In this document: in pieces, positions 26,989 to 35,086 of the stretch | How the letters are laid out: each line of letters opens with the position of its first letter | Numbering within the stretch: position 1 is the stretch's first letter | NCBI RefSeq assembly: GCF_000832985.1 | Contig: NZ_CP009921.1 | Span: 1 to 64,000 of the forward strand | Direction: 5' to 3' | From: Priestia megaterium NBRC 15308 = ATCC 14581 | GTDB taxonomy: Bacteria > Bacillota > Bacilli > Bacillales > Bacillaceae_H | DNA: 64,000 nucleotides | Program-made: the position numbers and the translations under genes | The notes under the pieces: generated by a model | Told to the model about the DNA's origin: nothing | Seen by the model: the letters and a program-made list of their open reading frames with translations, nothing else | Database searches by the model: none

Positions 26989-27123
26989 ATGTTTATGGAC
27001 AGTAAAAAAGAAGTAATAACGTCACATTTAGACCAAGAATGGATTAGACTTATCCAAGAGGCTAAGGAAGTAGGGTTATCGGTTAAAGAAGTAAAAGCAT
27101 TCTTAGATAATAAACAAACCTAG
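26989..27123 (+). CDS. SinI-like anti-repressor peptide under c-di-GMP riboswitch
   Basis: 44 residues (ATG 26989, 5 bases after GGAGG; an alternative ATG at 26995). The core LDQEWIRLIQEAKEVGLSV, then KEVKAFLDN, matches the SinI dimerisation hook that sequesters SinR, the repressor of biofilm matrix genes. Full SinI size. The direct coupling to a c-di-GMP riboswitch is notable. It ends at a bidirectional terminator shared with a second SinI-like gene. Confidence 0.85.
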   Translation: MFMDSKKEVITSHLDQEWIRLIQEAKEVGLSVKEVKAFLDNKQT

Positions 27124-27130
27124 TGATAAT

Positions 27131-27167
27131 AAAAAACATTAGATAGGCACGCTATCTAATGTTTTTT
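27131..27167. terminator. bidirectional terminator between SinI-like genes
   Basis: A perfect 16-bp stem, AAAAAACATTAGATAG/CTATCTAATGTTTTTT, with a 5-base loop. Confidence 0.92.
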
Positions 27168-27181
27168 ATTACCGTGTTATC

Positions 27182-27295
27182 TTAAGATTTTGCTTCTAGA
27201 AACTGTTTAAATTCTTCTTTACTCACATTTGAATTCATTGCATCTTTTACTAGTTTCATCCACTCTTCTGGCAGAACTGCTATAGACTTTTTCAT
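27182..27295 (-). CDS. second SinI-like anti-repressor peptide
   Basis: 37 residues; ATG 27295 is preferred to 27298 for spacing after GGAGG. The motif LPEEWMKLVKDAMNSNVSKEE, then FKQFLEA, is the SinI hook. Convergent with the riboswitch-controlled peptide and clearly different in sequence, so it may bind a different SinR-like partner. No riboswitch upstream. Confidence 0.75.
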   Translation of the reverse strand: MKKSIAVLPEEWMKLVKDAMNSNVSKEEFKQFLEAKS

Positions 27296-27506
27296 CATAG
27301 TACCTCCTTACATAAATACTTTTTATCATTTACCGTTTGTTTTAAGCTTAATACTCTATTTTATAGTGACCATCCACTATATTACAACTAAATAGTTAAT
27401 CCTCTTTACTTTAATCGACTATAGATAGCTGTTTATGTAGTGAAAAATAAAATTCTTTCTACTATTCTCCCGTAGACACCGCATTTTTTAGTTTCTGATA
27501 TTCTTT

Positions 27507-28052
27507 TCACCGGCGATAAAAAGTAGCTTCACTTATATTTGTGATTTTACAGATTTCCTTTACAGGCTTATTAGTGGTTTCATGTAGTTCGATAGCATGC
27601 CTTACTCCATCATGCTTTAACGTAAATTTCTGTTTCTTTCCTTTATATATACCTTTTCTTTTTGCAATGGCAATTCCAGCTTGTTGCTTTTCTTTAATCA
27701 TTGTCCGATCAAGCTCACTAAATGCTGACATAACTGTTAAGATGAATTTTCCTGAAGGTGTTCGTGTATCGATACCTAAATTTAAAATCACTAAATGAAT
27801 ACCTCGTGCCTCTAATTCTTCAATAAGTTCCAATAATTGTTTCGTATTTCTTCCTAGACGATCCATTCTTGTCACCATCAACGTGTCACCTTTTACTAAT
27901 TGATCAAGCAATTGTGTTAATTCTTCTTTTTGATGGTGAATACCAGATACTTTTTCTTGTACAATTCGATCGACGTTTGCCTCTCTCAATTGTTCAATCT
28001 GCGAATCTAAAAGTTGATCAAAGGCTGAAACACGTGCATACCCAAAAATCAT
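27507..28052 (-). CDS. serine recombinase (resolvase/invertase family)
   Basis: 181 residues from the ATG behind GAGGAGGTTTTTT (longer frame from 28073 rejected). The catalytic Ser is in FGYARVSAFDQLLDSQ; TRMDRLGRNTKQLLEL and TPSGKFILTVMSAFSELDRTMI follow; the C-terminal HTH is EICKITNISEATFYRR. Different from the recombinase at 8989. No associated transposase. Confidence 0.92.
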   Translation of the reverse strand: MIFGYARVSAFDQLLDSQIEQLREANVDRIVQEKVSGIHHQKEELTQLLDQLVKGDTLMVTRMDRLGRNTKQLLELIEELEARGIHLVILNLGIDTRTPSGKFILTVMSAFSELDRTMIKEKQQAGIAIAKRKGIYKGKKQKFTLKHDGVRHAIELHETTNKPVKEICKITNISEATFYRR

Positions 28053-28327
28053 AAAAAACCTCCTCAAAATCAATAATTAAAAGACAAGTCTATATGATAG
28101 TTAAATTATACAGTAAAATCAACCCTCTCCTCAACTATCATTTAGGCATACTCTATTGATTGATTAATTAATAACTAATTATCTCTTTATATTGAGGAAT
28201 ATTCGTATTAACACAAAATTATTGATGTTCCCGAGTACAATAAAATAAATGACTTCAAGTTTTACTTTAAAGCGTTAAATTGTTACCATGTTATTAGACA
28301 ATCTTTTCTTATTGTTATTCCTTAGCC

Positions 28328-28366
28328 AAAAAAGCACAAACCATATATAGTGGTTTGTGCTTTTTT
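28328..28366. terminator. bidirectional hairpin terminator
   Basis: AAAAAAGCACAAACCA pairs with TGGTTTGTGCTTTTTT. No gene of its own is seen directly beside it. Confidence 0.85.
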
Positions 28367-28429
28367 AACTTTATAGGCCATTTTATAAACTTTATATTTA
28401 AATTCGTTGTCCATCTAATTTATTCGTAT

Positions 28430-28569
28430 GCAAAAAAGAACCCTTAAAGTAGAACGGGGACTGACCGGTTCTACTAAGGATTCTTTTTCCGGAGTATGCA
28501 GCTTTTTATACATCTTTATTATGCTAACGGCTTCTTCATAGGTGTATGAAAGATCCATGTATAAGAAGG
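28430..28569 (+). repeat. structured intergenic repeat, copy A
   Basis: Shares an ordered set of blocks with 55268-55393: GCAAAAnGAACCCTT, CTAAGGAT, GAGTATGC, CTTTTTATACATC and ATGTATAAnAAG. The last two blocks are complementary, closing a long hairpin. Partial copy C is at 60574-60650. Could be a structured RNA or a MITE relic. Confidence 0.5.
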
Positions 28570-28676
28570 GCACCATTTATCATATGTTTGTATGGTGAAA
28601 AATAGTCTTTACGAGTAAAACATGTTACGATTTACTTGCGGTTATATTTTGGTACTTTATAATTGTCAATCCTGAT

Positions 28677-28722
28677 AAAAACTACCTCGCTTGTTGGAGC
28701 ATTCTGTATCGAGGTAGTTTTT
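28677..28722 (-). terminator. terminator after small membrane peptide
   Basis: AAAAACTACCTCG pairs with CGAGGTAGTTTTT around a 20-base loop. Confidence 0.75.
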
Positions 28723-28737
28723 ATTGTATTATCCATT

Positions 28738-28857
28738 TCAATTATCTCTATATTTTTTAGTCTTCAAGATGTTCGTAGTGGCCCAACTTATAACTCCACC
28801 TACTAGCACGCCTCCACTAAGAGCTAAAAGATGATAGATATAGTCCCCAAAATACAT
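28738..28857 (-). CDS. small single-pass membrane peptide
   Basis: 39 residues, MYFGDYIYHLLALSGGVLVG start, one membrane helix (about 9-30) and a basic tail KTKKYRDN. AGAGGTGAAG precedes the ATG, and an intrinsic terminator follows the stop. Not recognised. Confidence 0.6.
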   Translation of the reverse strand: MYFGDYIYHLLALSGGVLVGGVISWATTNILKTKKYRDN

Positions 28858-29030
28858 ACAAACTTCACCTCTACATTTTCAGTGAACTTAATTATATCTA
28901 TCCTACTACTTTTTCAGTGAAATAATTGTAGTAATTTGGATAACAACGAATAGTTAGTCATTTTTTCCTAAGGGTATATATAAAATATATTGTATTGTTA
29001 TAAACTGCTTGTGAGAAAAGAGGGCTGTTT

Positions 29031-29204
29031 ATGCTAGATAAATATGAAGTGCTATTATTTACGAGGGATCTTTCAAATTTAACTAAAGATTATCCTACCT
29101 GTACAGATCCTTTAACGAAAGAAAGAATGTATCAGCAAATAGAACTGCTACGTGAGGTTCTTCGCTTACACGATCATAGTGAATTCAAATCATCTTTACA
29201 GTGA
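29031..29204 (+). CDS. small hypothetical protein, family X1
   Basis: 57 residues, MLDKYEVLLFTRDLSNLTKD start. It shares the spaced pattern LLFxRxxxxLxxxYxxC...KxxxxxxIxLLxE with the 52-residue protein at 31034-31192, which supports both as real, related small proteins. Predicted helical hairpin. Function unknown. Confidence 0.6.
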   Translation: MLDKYEVLLFTRDLSNLTKDYPTCTDPLTKERMYQQIELLREVLRLHDHSEFKSSLQ

Positions 29205-29257
29205 TTTTTTATTTAATAAAAGGTGCCTGCCAACTAGCACTCTTTACTAGTTTAGTC

Positions 29258-29292
29258 TAAAAGACCCTCTAATAAGGTAGAGGGTCTTTTTA
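29258..29292. terminator. bidirectional terminator
   Basis: AAAAGACCCTCT pairs with AGAGGGTCTTTT between the 29031 gene and the convergent 29322 gene. Confidence 0.85.
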
Positions 29293-29321
29293 ATCATCAA
29301 TAGTTGTATCCATAAGATGTA

Positions 29322-29684
29322 TTACTGTTCTTTAAGATAAGTAAAATAATCTTCTAAAGCTTGCAATGAAAGGGATTCTTTGTAATCGAACTTGTTATCT
29401 TCATCTGCTATTTCATAATGAGACCAAGGAATGGCTTGATATACTTCATTTATGAAATCTTTAGATCCTGCTAGTACAATCTTAGCTGTACCAGGCTGGG
29501 TAACAGCGAGATAAGCTAGGCCACTTTTTTGACTAAGAGTTTGGAAAACTGTGTATCTTTCTTCAGTTGCTAAGTCAGCCAACTTAGCAGGATAGTAGAC
29601 AACATCATTACACGGCGTAGGTAAAGCAACAAATTCTTTTGCGAGCGTAGATTGAGTTACATCTTTTGTTATGATTTTCATCAC
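29322..29684 (-). CDS. hypothetical protein, paralogue of 58869-59231
   Basis: 120 residues, not recognised. It aligns end to end with the protein at 58869 (shared VALPTPCNDVVYYPAKLA-type, FQTLSQKSGLAYLAVTQPGTAK, and a C-terminal ALEDYFTYLKEQ). No signal or membrane segment; alpha/beta composition. Two copies in one window suggest duplication or a plasmid-typical family. Confidence 0.65.
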   Translation of the reverse strand: MMKIITKDVTQSTLAKEFVALPTPCNDVVYYPAKLADLATEERYTVFQTLSQKSGLAYLAVTQPGTAKIVLAGSKDFINEVYQAIPWSHYEIADEDNKFDYKESLSLQALEDYFTYLKEQ

Positions 29685-29863
29685 CTTTTCTATATTAGAT
29701 TTAGCTTATGATTCTTTATACTATCATCTATTTAGTATTTGTAAAAATAATATAGATACCATCTATGTAATGATTACTCGTATAGTAGGGACTTCTACAG
29801 CCTCAGGCACCCGTCACAAAAACAAGCATGTTTGTGATAGTACATGGTAAAAACTTATATAAC

Positions 29864-29900
29864 AAGAAGAGCCTTTACCATCAAGGTGAAGGATCTTCTT
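29864..29900 (-). terminator. terminator after 29949 gene
   Basis: AAGAAGA.CCTT pairs with AAGG.TCTTCTT. Confidence 0.65.
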
Positions 29901-29948
29901 ATTATTTGCTCTAATAGATTCTTTTAAGATCTTCATCTTTATATTAAA

Positions 29949-30422
29949 TTAAGGTCTATGAAAATTGACGGTTTTCTCGTCATCTCCTGTGCGTTCAAAC
30001 CATCCTCTAAAGGCCCAGTTATCATAGCCTCCATCACCTTCATTAATAAATGTTCCTTCTTCAAATATCCAGACTCCATACGTAATACCATCGTAATCTA
30101 CTGTATCAAAATATTGTACACCTTGTAATTGATCTGAATTATAACCTTGACTCAAATTCATCACCATTACATTATATTGCTGACCCGATTCAAAGAATGC
30201 TTTTTCCATCGCTCCCTTGACGAATCCACTTCGGTTATCAGCTGATTTTTTTACGTCATCAATAGCCTGTCCAATCGCTACAGGATCAACGGTGACTTCT
30301 CCTCCAACCTCTGCTGCTTGTGCAGAACCAGTATCATCTCCTAAAGACGGTAGAGTTAGGGGTGTCGCTAACACAGCTAACCCTAATGCAGAAGCCACAG
30401 CAGCTTGTTTCGCTTTTCTCAT
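29949..30422 (-). CDS. secreted hypothetical protein
   Basis: 157 residues. Sec signal peptide (RKAKQAAVASALGLAVLATP, cleavage near SAQAAE about residue 37). The mature part is rich in Gly and aromatics: YNVMVMNLSQGYNSDQLQGV, YDGITYGVWIFEEGTFINEGD and WAFRGWFERTG. That pattern resembles Bacillus proteins labelled stress protein, but I cannot confirm a function. Probably exported during stationary phase or sporulation. Confidence 0.65.
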   Translation of the reverse strand: MRKAKQAAVASALGLAVLATPLTLPSLGDDTGSAQAAEVGGEVTVDPVAIGQAIDDVKKSADNRSGFVKGAMEKAFFESGQQYNVMVMNLSQGYNSDQLQGVQYFDTVDYDGITYGVWIFEEGTFINEGDGGYDNWAFRGWFERTGDDEKTVNFHRP

Positions 30423-30548
30423 TCTATCTCCTCCTCATTTTTAGATGATCCTTAGAAAATTTACCCTATTAATCCAATGTTAAACAAAAATAAGGAAATG
30501 ATAAGTAACGTACTGTACATGATTCATATCAAAATAAATATTCGTCCA

Positions 30549-30596
30549 AATTTTGTTTAGTTGGGTAGGAAGGCCCTCTCACGAGTGCCCTCCTAC
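30549..30596. repeat. long hairpin resembling group II intron domain VI
   Basis: GGGTAGGAAGGCCCTC pairs imperfectly with GAGTGCCCTCCTACC. The order of motifs resembles the relic at 58595-58667 (GTCGGGTAG..CTCGCGG..GCCTTCC), but no domain V is seen here, so it may equally be an unrelated hairpin. Confidence 0.35.
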
Positions 30597-30983
30597 CTGA
30601 CTAAAACGTTTTATGAGCTAAATCACTTCTAATACACATGTAATGATTCGTAGAAAAAAATAGAGTATTTTTCTACATGCGTTTAGAAAAATATTTCTCA
30701 TTTTACTTTTTAATATCAAATAATGCTCCACAAATTCGGTATTTTATGACCATTCAGGAAGTTACAGCTTTATAAGCTGCCAAAAAACCTCAATAAAAGG
30801 GTTCTTTAGCATGATGTTTCAGATATTTTCTATCATGCAAATCGGTCTCTACTTCAAATCAACGAAAGATTTTGTGGAAATTTGCATTTATTTTTATTTG
30901 AAAAGAGTAAAATTATTTGATGATAATTTAGAATTTTTGTAAATTAATAGGAAGTTTTGTAGAAAGTATTTTATATACAGGAG

Positions 30984-31015
30984 AAAACTAACATAATGTA
31001 TTTAATGTTAGTTTT
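30984..31015 (+). terminator. hairpin in leader of 31034 gene
   Basis: AAAACTAACAT pairs with ATGTTAGTTTT and ends 18 bases before the ATG. Either an attenuator of the small gene or the terminator of something upstream. Confidence 0.55.
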
Positions 31016-31033
31016 TATAAGGAGTTTATTACA

Positions 31034-31192
31034 ATGCATAATGAACACAATCTTTTGTTATTTAGAAGAGAAGTGAATCGCTTGAGAGAAGAATACAAGA
31101 ATTGTGAAAAGGAACTGATTAAAAGTGAAATTCATAGGGATATTATATTATTGAGTGAGGCCATAAAAGTTGATTATAAAGTAAATAGGTAG
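31034..31192 (+). CDS. small hypothetical protein, family X1
   Basis: 52 residues, MHNEHNLLLFRREVNRLREE start, charged helical hairpin. Related to the protein at 29031. AAGGAG lies 12-13 bases before the ATG, after the leader hairpin. Function unknown. Confidence 0.6.
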   Translation: MHNEHNLLLFRREVNRLREEYKNCEKELIKSEIHRDIILLSEAIKVDYKVNR

Positions 31193-31343
31193 GAAATATG
31201 CGTTCACTTATGTAATCAAATTTACTTATTTATTACACCATTTTAACTTCATTTTCATTTCCTTGTAACTGGCATGCTTTATAATGAATTAAAGTAGTTG
31301 GACAATCATACGAAAGACCATTTTGAATTTAGGCGGTGGGATA

Positions 31344-31517
31344 ATGAGCGAACAGACCTATTCTGACATACAACGTAAAAAAAACTCGATTATAGATTCT
31401 TTAATCCATTTAGGAATCTATAAAAAAGGAAACAAACAGCTCTATGAATTAACATTACATGAGTTAGAAACAGAGTATCATATAGTTAATCCAGCAATCC
31501 AAGACCTATCTTTTTAA
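31344..31517 (+). CDS. FbpA-like (Fur-regulated basic protein family)
   Basis: 57 residues from ATG 31344. The segment IQRKKNSIIDSLIHLGIYKKG and QLYELTLHELETEY matches the FbpA family of small proteins known from the B. subtilis iron-sparing response. No Fur box was identified upstream, so iron control is unproven. Confidence 0.7.
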   Translation: MSEQTYSDIQRKKNSIIDSLIHLGIYKKGNKQLYELTLHELETEYHIVNPAIQDLSF

Positions 31518-31561
31518 GCTTTTGCTAATCACAATTCATTCTTTAAGAGGAGGGTTAATCT

Positions 31562-31744
31562 ATGTTTTTGAAAAAACTAGTCAAAAATGGTTTAATTACG
31601 GTTAATTATTATGAAAATGGGTCATTACAAACGTGTAAAGGCCGTGTTTATAACCTTAATCTCCATGAACAGACCCTGTCTTTAAAAGATGAAAAACAAA
31701 ATATTTTCTTTATTCGTTTATCCGGTATTGAAGACATTTATTGA
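31562..31744 (+). CDS. small hypothetical protein (YolD-like?)
   Basis: 60 residues, predicted beta strands (LITVNYYENGSLQTCKGRVY, LSLKDEKQNIFFIRLSGI). The layout recalls YolD-type small barrels, but the match is weak. GAGGAGGG precedes the ATG. 44 bases after the FbpA-like gene, likely co-transcribed. Confidence 0.5.
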   Translation: MFLKKLVKNGLITVNYYENGSLQTCKGRVYNLNLHEQTLSLKDEKQNIFFIRLSGIEDIY

Positions 31745-32639
31745 TTTCCTTTATCTGATTTGAACTTAGTAAAGAATTTTCTCTGTTTTTATGATAAATG
31801 GTTACTTTATATGTATAAGAGATTTCTAGTTAGGGAGCCATAAAGATATAAAAGTGAAATGAAAAAGGAGGAGGAATGATGAGAGAAAACAAACAAATAT
31901 AGCCTGATTTTATTGAGGAGGACCGATTTGAACTATGTTCGTACCTTACTTATTTATTTATTTAAACAATGTCACGATGAGAATCTAAGACAGTTAGAAG
32001 ATGAAAATATGAAAGAATAAACCTATAAATAAAGCAAATTGGAAGGATAAGAAATGAAAATGAAAATAATGTAGGCGACCTTATGATTCTGATCTGAATG
32101 AATAGGTCGTCTATTGCTGTTATAAATCTTTTTATAGGGAGCGTCAAAAGAAAGCGTAATGTTAAATTTGAGGATTAATTTATGTAAACAGATTAAAGAT
32201 TTACTAGAAGAAATAGAGCAGGGGAATTTAGTTTAAAAAGGAATATATATAAAATAAAACCTCCTAATTTTCTTTAAAGCTGGTAAGGAGAAAGTCTAAT
32301 TATTAGTTTATCAATGATTTCTTTTTAGTCATCTTAATATGGTATTAGTGCAAAAATTATCAAATCAAGCTAATTAAATTGCTCATGGGATCAACAATCC
32401 TTTGCTACAGAGATAATTTTTCTCTTCCTCACTATCTTCTACGCGTATCCATACAAACTCCCGTTTTCTAATATAATACACTCATGTAACAGCTTCCACC
32501 TGCAATATTACGTAGTATTTTCATTATAGATAGTAGAGTGTTTTTTCTACACACAGTTAAAAAGTTTTTTCGTTCAGTTTATAGTAACTATGTGGTATCC
32601 GGTTTTTAACCGTCTGAATTTTTGAAGGAGGAATTCCTT
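31745..32639. other. 895-bp region of very small or decayed frames
   Basis: Only tiny frames with ribosome sites are seen: 31928-32020 (30 residues from TTG, behind GAGGAGG) and 32160-32237 (about 25 residues). None is recognised. Probably decayed small genes. Confidence 0.4.
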
Positions 32640-32903
32640 GTGAATACAACTGTTAATGAATTGTATGATTTTGGAACAGTCGTAAAGAGGAAGCTATTAA
32701 ATAATAATCTATATGCTCATTATTTGAGTGATGCCATGAGAAGAGGAAATCATTTTGATTTTTTATATTATTTTTTGACAGCAACTGTAGATAGTCGAAC
32801 ACCTATACCAGAACATGTCTCTACTGTTTTTTTGAAGGTTCTTAGCGATAAAACAAAGTTGAGTGATCTTACTCCATTTATCATGGGAATGGTCGGGAAA
32901 TAA
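32640..32903 (+). CDS. hypothetical protein
   Basis: 87 residues. GTG at 32640 is chosen because AAGGAGG sits 8 bases upstream; the longer TTG frame from 32622 would include that site. All-helical, with MNTTVNELYDFGTVVKRKLL and HFDFLYYFLTATVDS. No family recognised. Confidence 0.55.
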   Translation: MNTTVNELYDFGTVVKRKLLNNNLYAHYLSDAMRRGNHFDFLYYFLTATVDSRTPIPEHVSTVFLKVLSDKTKLSDLTPFIMGMVGK

Positions 32904-33070
32904 ACAAAAGTTAAGAGCTGTATGTCTTAAATCCTTTAATTGAGGCACCCAACTAGGAATCGGTTTAATAGTTCGGTTTAATCGGGATATGAATATGATT
33001 TAAAGATACGTCAATTACATTCGTTCCAATGATCAAATAAATCGATTAAATAACAGGAGGAGCACTTTAT

Positions 33071-33343
33071 ATGGATACTATATTAAGAGTATCATCACTA
33101 TCAAATCCAAATTCAGTTGCAGGTGCAATTACAGCCGTATTTAGAGAAAGAGGTAATGTAGAAATTCAAGTAATGGGAGCCGGCGCTTTAAATCAAGCGA
33201 TTAAGGCCGTTGCGATTGCAAGGGGATTCGTAGCTCCTAGTGGTGTTGATTTGGTTGTTGTTCCTGGGTTTACAAATATTTTAATCGATAATGAAGAAAG
33301 AACAGGGATCAAATTAATTTTAAGCCCTAGAAAAAAACGATAG
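33071..33343 (+). CDS. spoVS: stage V sporulation protein S family
   Basis: 90 residues, Alba-fold SpoVS. ILRVSSLSNPNSVAGAITAV and VMGAGALNQAIKAVAIARGFV are the family signature; the C-terminus is KLILSPRKKR. SpoVS affects spore coat assembly and late sporulation. An extra copy on accessory DNA fits the sporulation cargo elsewhere in the window. Followed 36 bases later by a dif-like site. Confidence 0.93.
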   Translation: MDTILRVSSLSNPNSVAGAITAVFRERGNVEIQVMGAGALNQAIKAVAIARGFVAPSGVDLVVVPGFTNILIDNEERTGIKLILSPRKKR

Positions 33344-33378
33344 ATTTGCGTTAAGTAAAAAGGGATTTTTAGCTTGTT

Positions 33379-33406
33379 ATTGTCGATAATTGCTGTTATG
33401 TAAACT
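33379..33406 (+). other. dif-like Xer site 1
   Basis: XerC-type arm ATTGTCGATAA, centre TTGCTG, XerD-type arm TTATGTAAACT (11+6+11). The XerD arm is identical to that of the B. subtilis chromosomal dif as I recall it. Plus orientation, just after spoVS. Confidence 0.75.
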
Positions 33407-33437
33407 AAAAAAGCATAAAATATACATTTTTAAATGC

Positions 33438-33463
33438 AAAAAAACTACCCGAGGTAGTTTTTT
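33438..33463. terminator. bidirectional terminator, spoVS/HU
   Basis: AAAAAACTACC-CGA-GGTAGTTTTTT. Confidence 0.88.
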
Positions 33464-33524
33464 GAGAACATACACCATAATAAAATTGGATTCGATGTTT
33501 CCATCTCTATAATTAATCTCCAAT

Positions 33525-33803
33525 TTATAGCGATTTAATAGCTTCTTTTAATTCTTTTCCTGGCTTAAATGCAGGAACTTTTGAAGCTGGGATGGTCATT
33601 TCTTCACCTGTTTGAGGGTTGCGACCTGTACGTTCTGCACGTTCACGTACCTCAAATGTACCAAATCCAATTAATTGAATTTTTTCTTCTTTTGCGAGTG
33701 TATTAGAAATCGTTTCAAACAACGCATCTACAGCTTTTCTCGAATCTTGTTTCGTTAGTTCTGATTTTGTTGTAACTGCATCGATTAATTCAGCTTTATT
33801 CAT
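33525..33803 (-). CDS. HU-family DNA-binding protein
   Basis: 92 residues from the ATG at 33803 ([20 protein letters not shown]). The DNA-binding arm motif [21 protein letters not shown] is intact. A nucleoid protein. A second, incomplete HU gene is at 63841-64000. Accessory HU copies are common on large Bacillus plasmids. Confidence 0.95.
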   Translation of the reverse strand: MNKAELIDAVTTKSELTKQDSRKAVDALFETISNTLAKEEKIQLIGFGTFEVRERAERTGRNPQTGEEMTIPASKVPAFKPGKELKEAIKSL

Positions 33804-34058
33804 GTTTAAGTACCTCATTTCTTACTGCACATATAGTGTGTATATGTAAAACATATCATAGTCTTTAGAAGATGTTCAAACATAAGCTCTTATTCTGATA
33901 GATTAAAGGGTCATCATTAAGATAAATGCTGAGATTTGCACTATGATGAAACGGACTCCGTTCAAGATGGATAATGAGTCATTCACTGCAAAATCCCTCA
34001 CTATAATGTATATCAAGTTATAAAACTGGAAAGATTAATAACTGACTCGATTTTTGTT

Positions 34059-34099
34059 AAATAAGCATGTATCTTACTATTTAAGATACATGCTTATTT
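34059..34099. terminator. hairpin beside small frame
   Basis: A perfect 17-bp stem, AAATAAGCATGTATCTT/AAGATACATGCTTATTT; it overlaps the stop of the 34077-34241 frame. Confidence 0.7.
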
Positions 34100-34241
34100 T
34101 ATGACGAGTTTCTTCTATTTTATTTTCACTCTGTTTAAGGATTGAAGCATACAATTTGTCATGCTCCCACTGCTCCCCATTACGTTCTTCTTTGACACAC
34201 GGTCCATTGCGAAATAAATCGCAGATGAATGTAGTCGTCAT
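34077..34241 (-). CDS. possible small protein or gene fragment
   Basis: 54 residues (MTTTFICDLFRNGPCVKEER start, SENKIEETRHKISMYLK end), charged and helical. It ends exactly in a terminator hairpin, which supports transcription in this direction, but there is no good ribosome site, and the frame stays open upstream. It may be the 3-prime end of a lost gene. Confidence 0.35.
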   Translation of the reverse strand: MTTTFICDLFRNGPCVKEERNGEQWEHDKLYASILKQSENKIEETRHKISMYLK

Positions 34242-34343
34242 ATTGTAGTCAGAAACACTACATTTGAAGATTATATTAGTCGAGGAGAACGTTGTGGTAA
34301 GTATATATGTTATAAAGAGAAAAATATACGGAAACTATATAAC

Positions 34344-34482
34344 GTTAAGTAAATATTAAAGTACTTTAGCTAAAAAACCTTTAGTATTTACCTATTTTTG
34401 TAGAAAAACTTTGTATTTGTCGTCAGTAAGTGTAATTAATAAAACTAATAATTTTAATGAAGTGCTTTAGTATTTACTTAAC
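34344..34482. repeat. candidate MITE
   Basis: A 139-bp AT-rich element with 23-bp terminal inverted repeats (34344-34366 and 34460-34482, 21 of 23 matching, ends GTTAAGTAAATA). No coding capacity and no clear target duplication. Confidence 0.5.
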
Positions 34483-34500
34483 AGAGAAAGTTCAATTAAT

Positions 34501-34536
34501 AAAAAAACTCTCAAGTTAATACTCTAGAGTTTTTCT
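34501..34536 (-). terminator. terminator after 34546 gene
   Basis: AAAAACTCT pairs with AGAGTTTTT. Confidence 0.65.
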
Positions 34537-34545
34537 GTATATCAA

Positions 34546-35010
34546 TTATTTCTTTAGGTTTTTGGAGAAACTATTAAATGAATCCGTAACATCTTTATTT
34601 ACAGGGTACATAAAGTCATCCATACCATCATCTAAAGGAAGCACTCCGTCTTTCTTCAGCTTTGTAAAAAATTTCTGAAATCCTTGCTCAAATGAGAAAA
34701 GAAAATCCATAAGGTTAAATTTATATATATCCCTGCCGCCAGGTTTCCTTACTTCCTCAATTCTTATCACATTCGAATCCCTCACAAATAAATAATAATC
34801 AGCACTTCCATAATGCTCTAACTTAAATTTAGTCTTCTTATATGTATATAAAGCATTCAAGTCAGAAAAGAAATTACGCAATGTAATAGCAGCAAGTCCA
34901 ATAGAAATAATCAAATTCTGATTCTTATCTGAAACAATAATCTCTCCATCTCCATCATCTAAATCAATCGTTACTGAACAACTAAGAGAACTTTTCATAA
35001 AGGCCCCCAT
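34546..35010 (-). CDS. hypothetical protein
   Basis: 154 residues; the fifth residue (MKSSLSCSVTIDL) is an alternative start. Beta-rich N-terminal half (TIDLDDGDGEIIVSDKNQNL, YYLFVRDSNVIRIEEVRKPGG) and helical C-terminus (FEQGFQKFFTKLKKDGVL). No family recognised; it looks like a small immunity- or sensor-type protein, which is only an impression. Confidence 0.5.
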   Translation of the reverse strand: MGAFMKSSLSCSVTIDLDDGDGEIIVSDKNQNLIISIGLAAITLRNFFSDLNALYTYKKTKFKLEHYGSADYYLFVRDSNVIRIEEVRKPGGRDIYKFNLMDFLFSFEQGFQKFFTKLKKDGVLPLDDGMDDFMYPVNKDVTDSFNSFSKNLKK

Positions 35011-35049
35011 TCTTAGCTTTATTTTAACAAAGCATTTGACTAACTGTTA

Positions 35050-35079
35050 AAAAAGCCCTTTAAATTACAAAAGGCTTTT
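35050..35079 (-). terminator. terminator after methyltransferase
   Basis: AAAAGCC..TT pairs with AA..GGCTTTT. Confidence 0.7.
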
Positions 35080-35086
35080 ACAATAT

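Noticed and set aside
32164-32200. TTATGTAAACA, similar to a XerD arm
   Set aside because: No XerC-like arm at the right distance.
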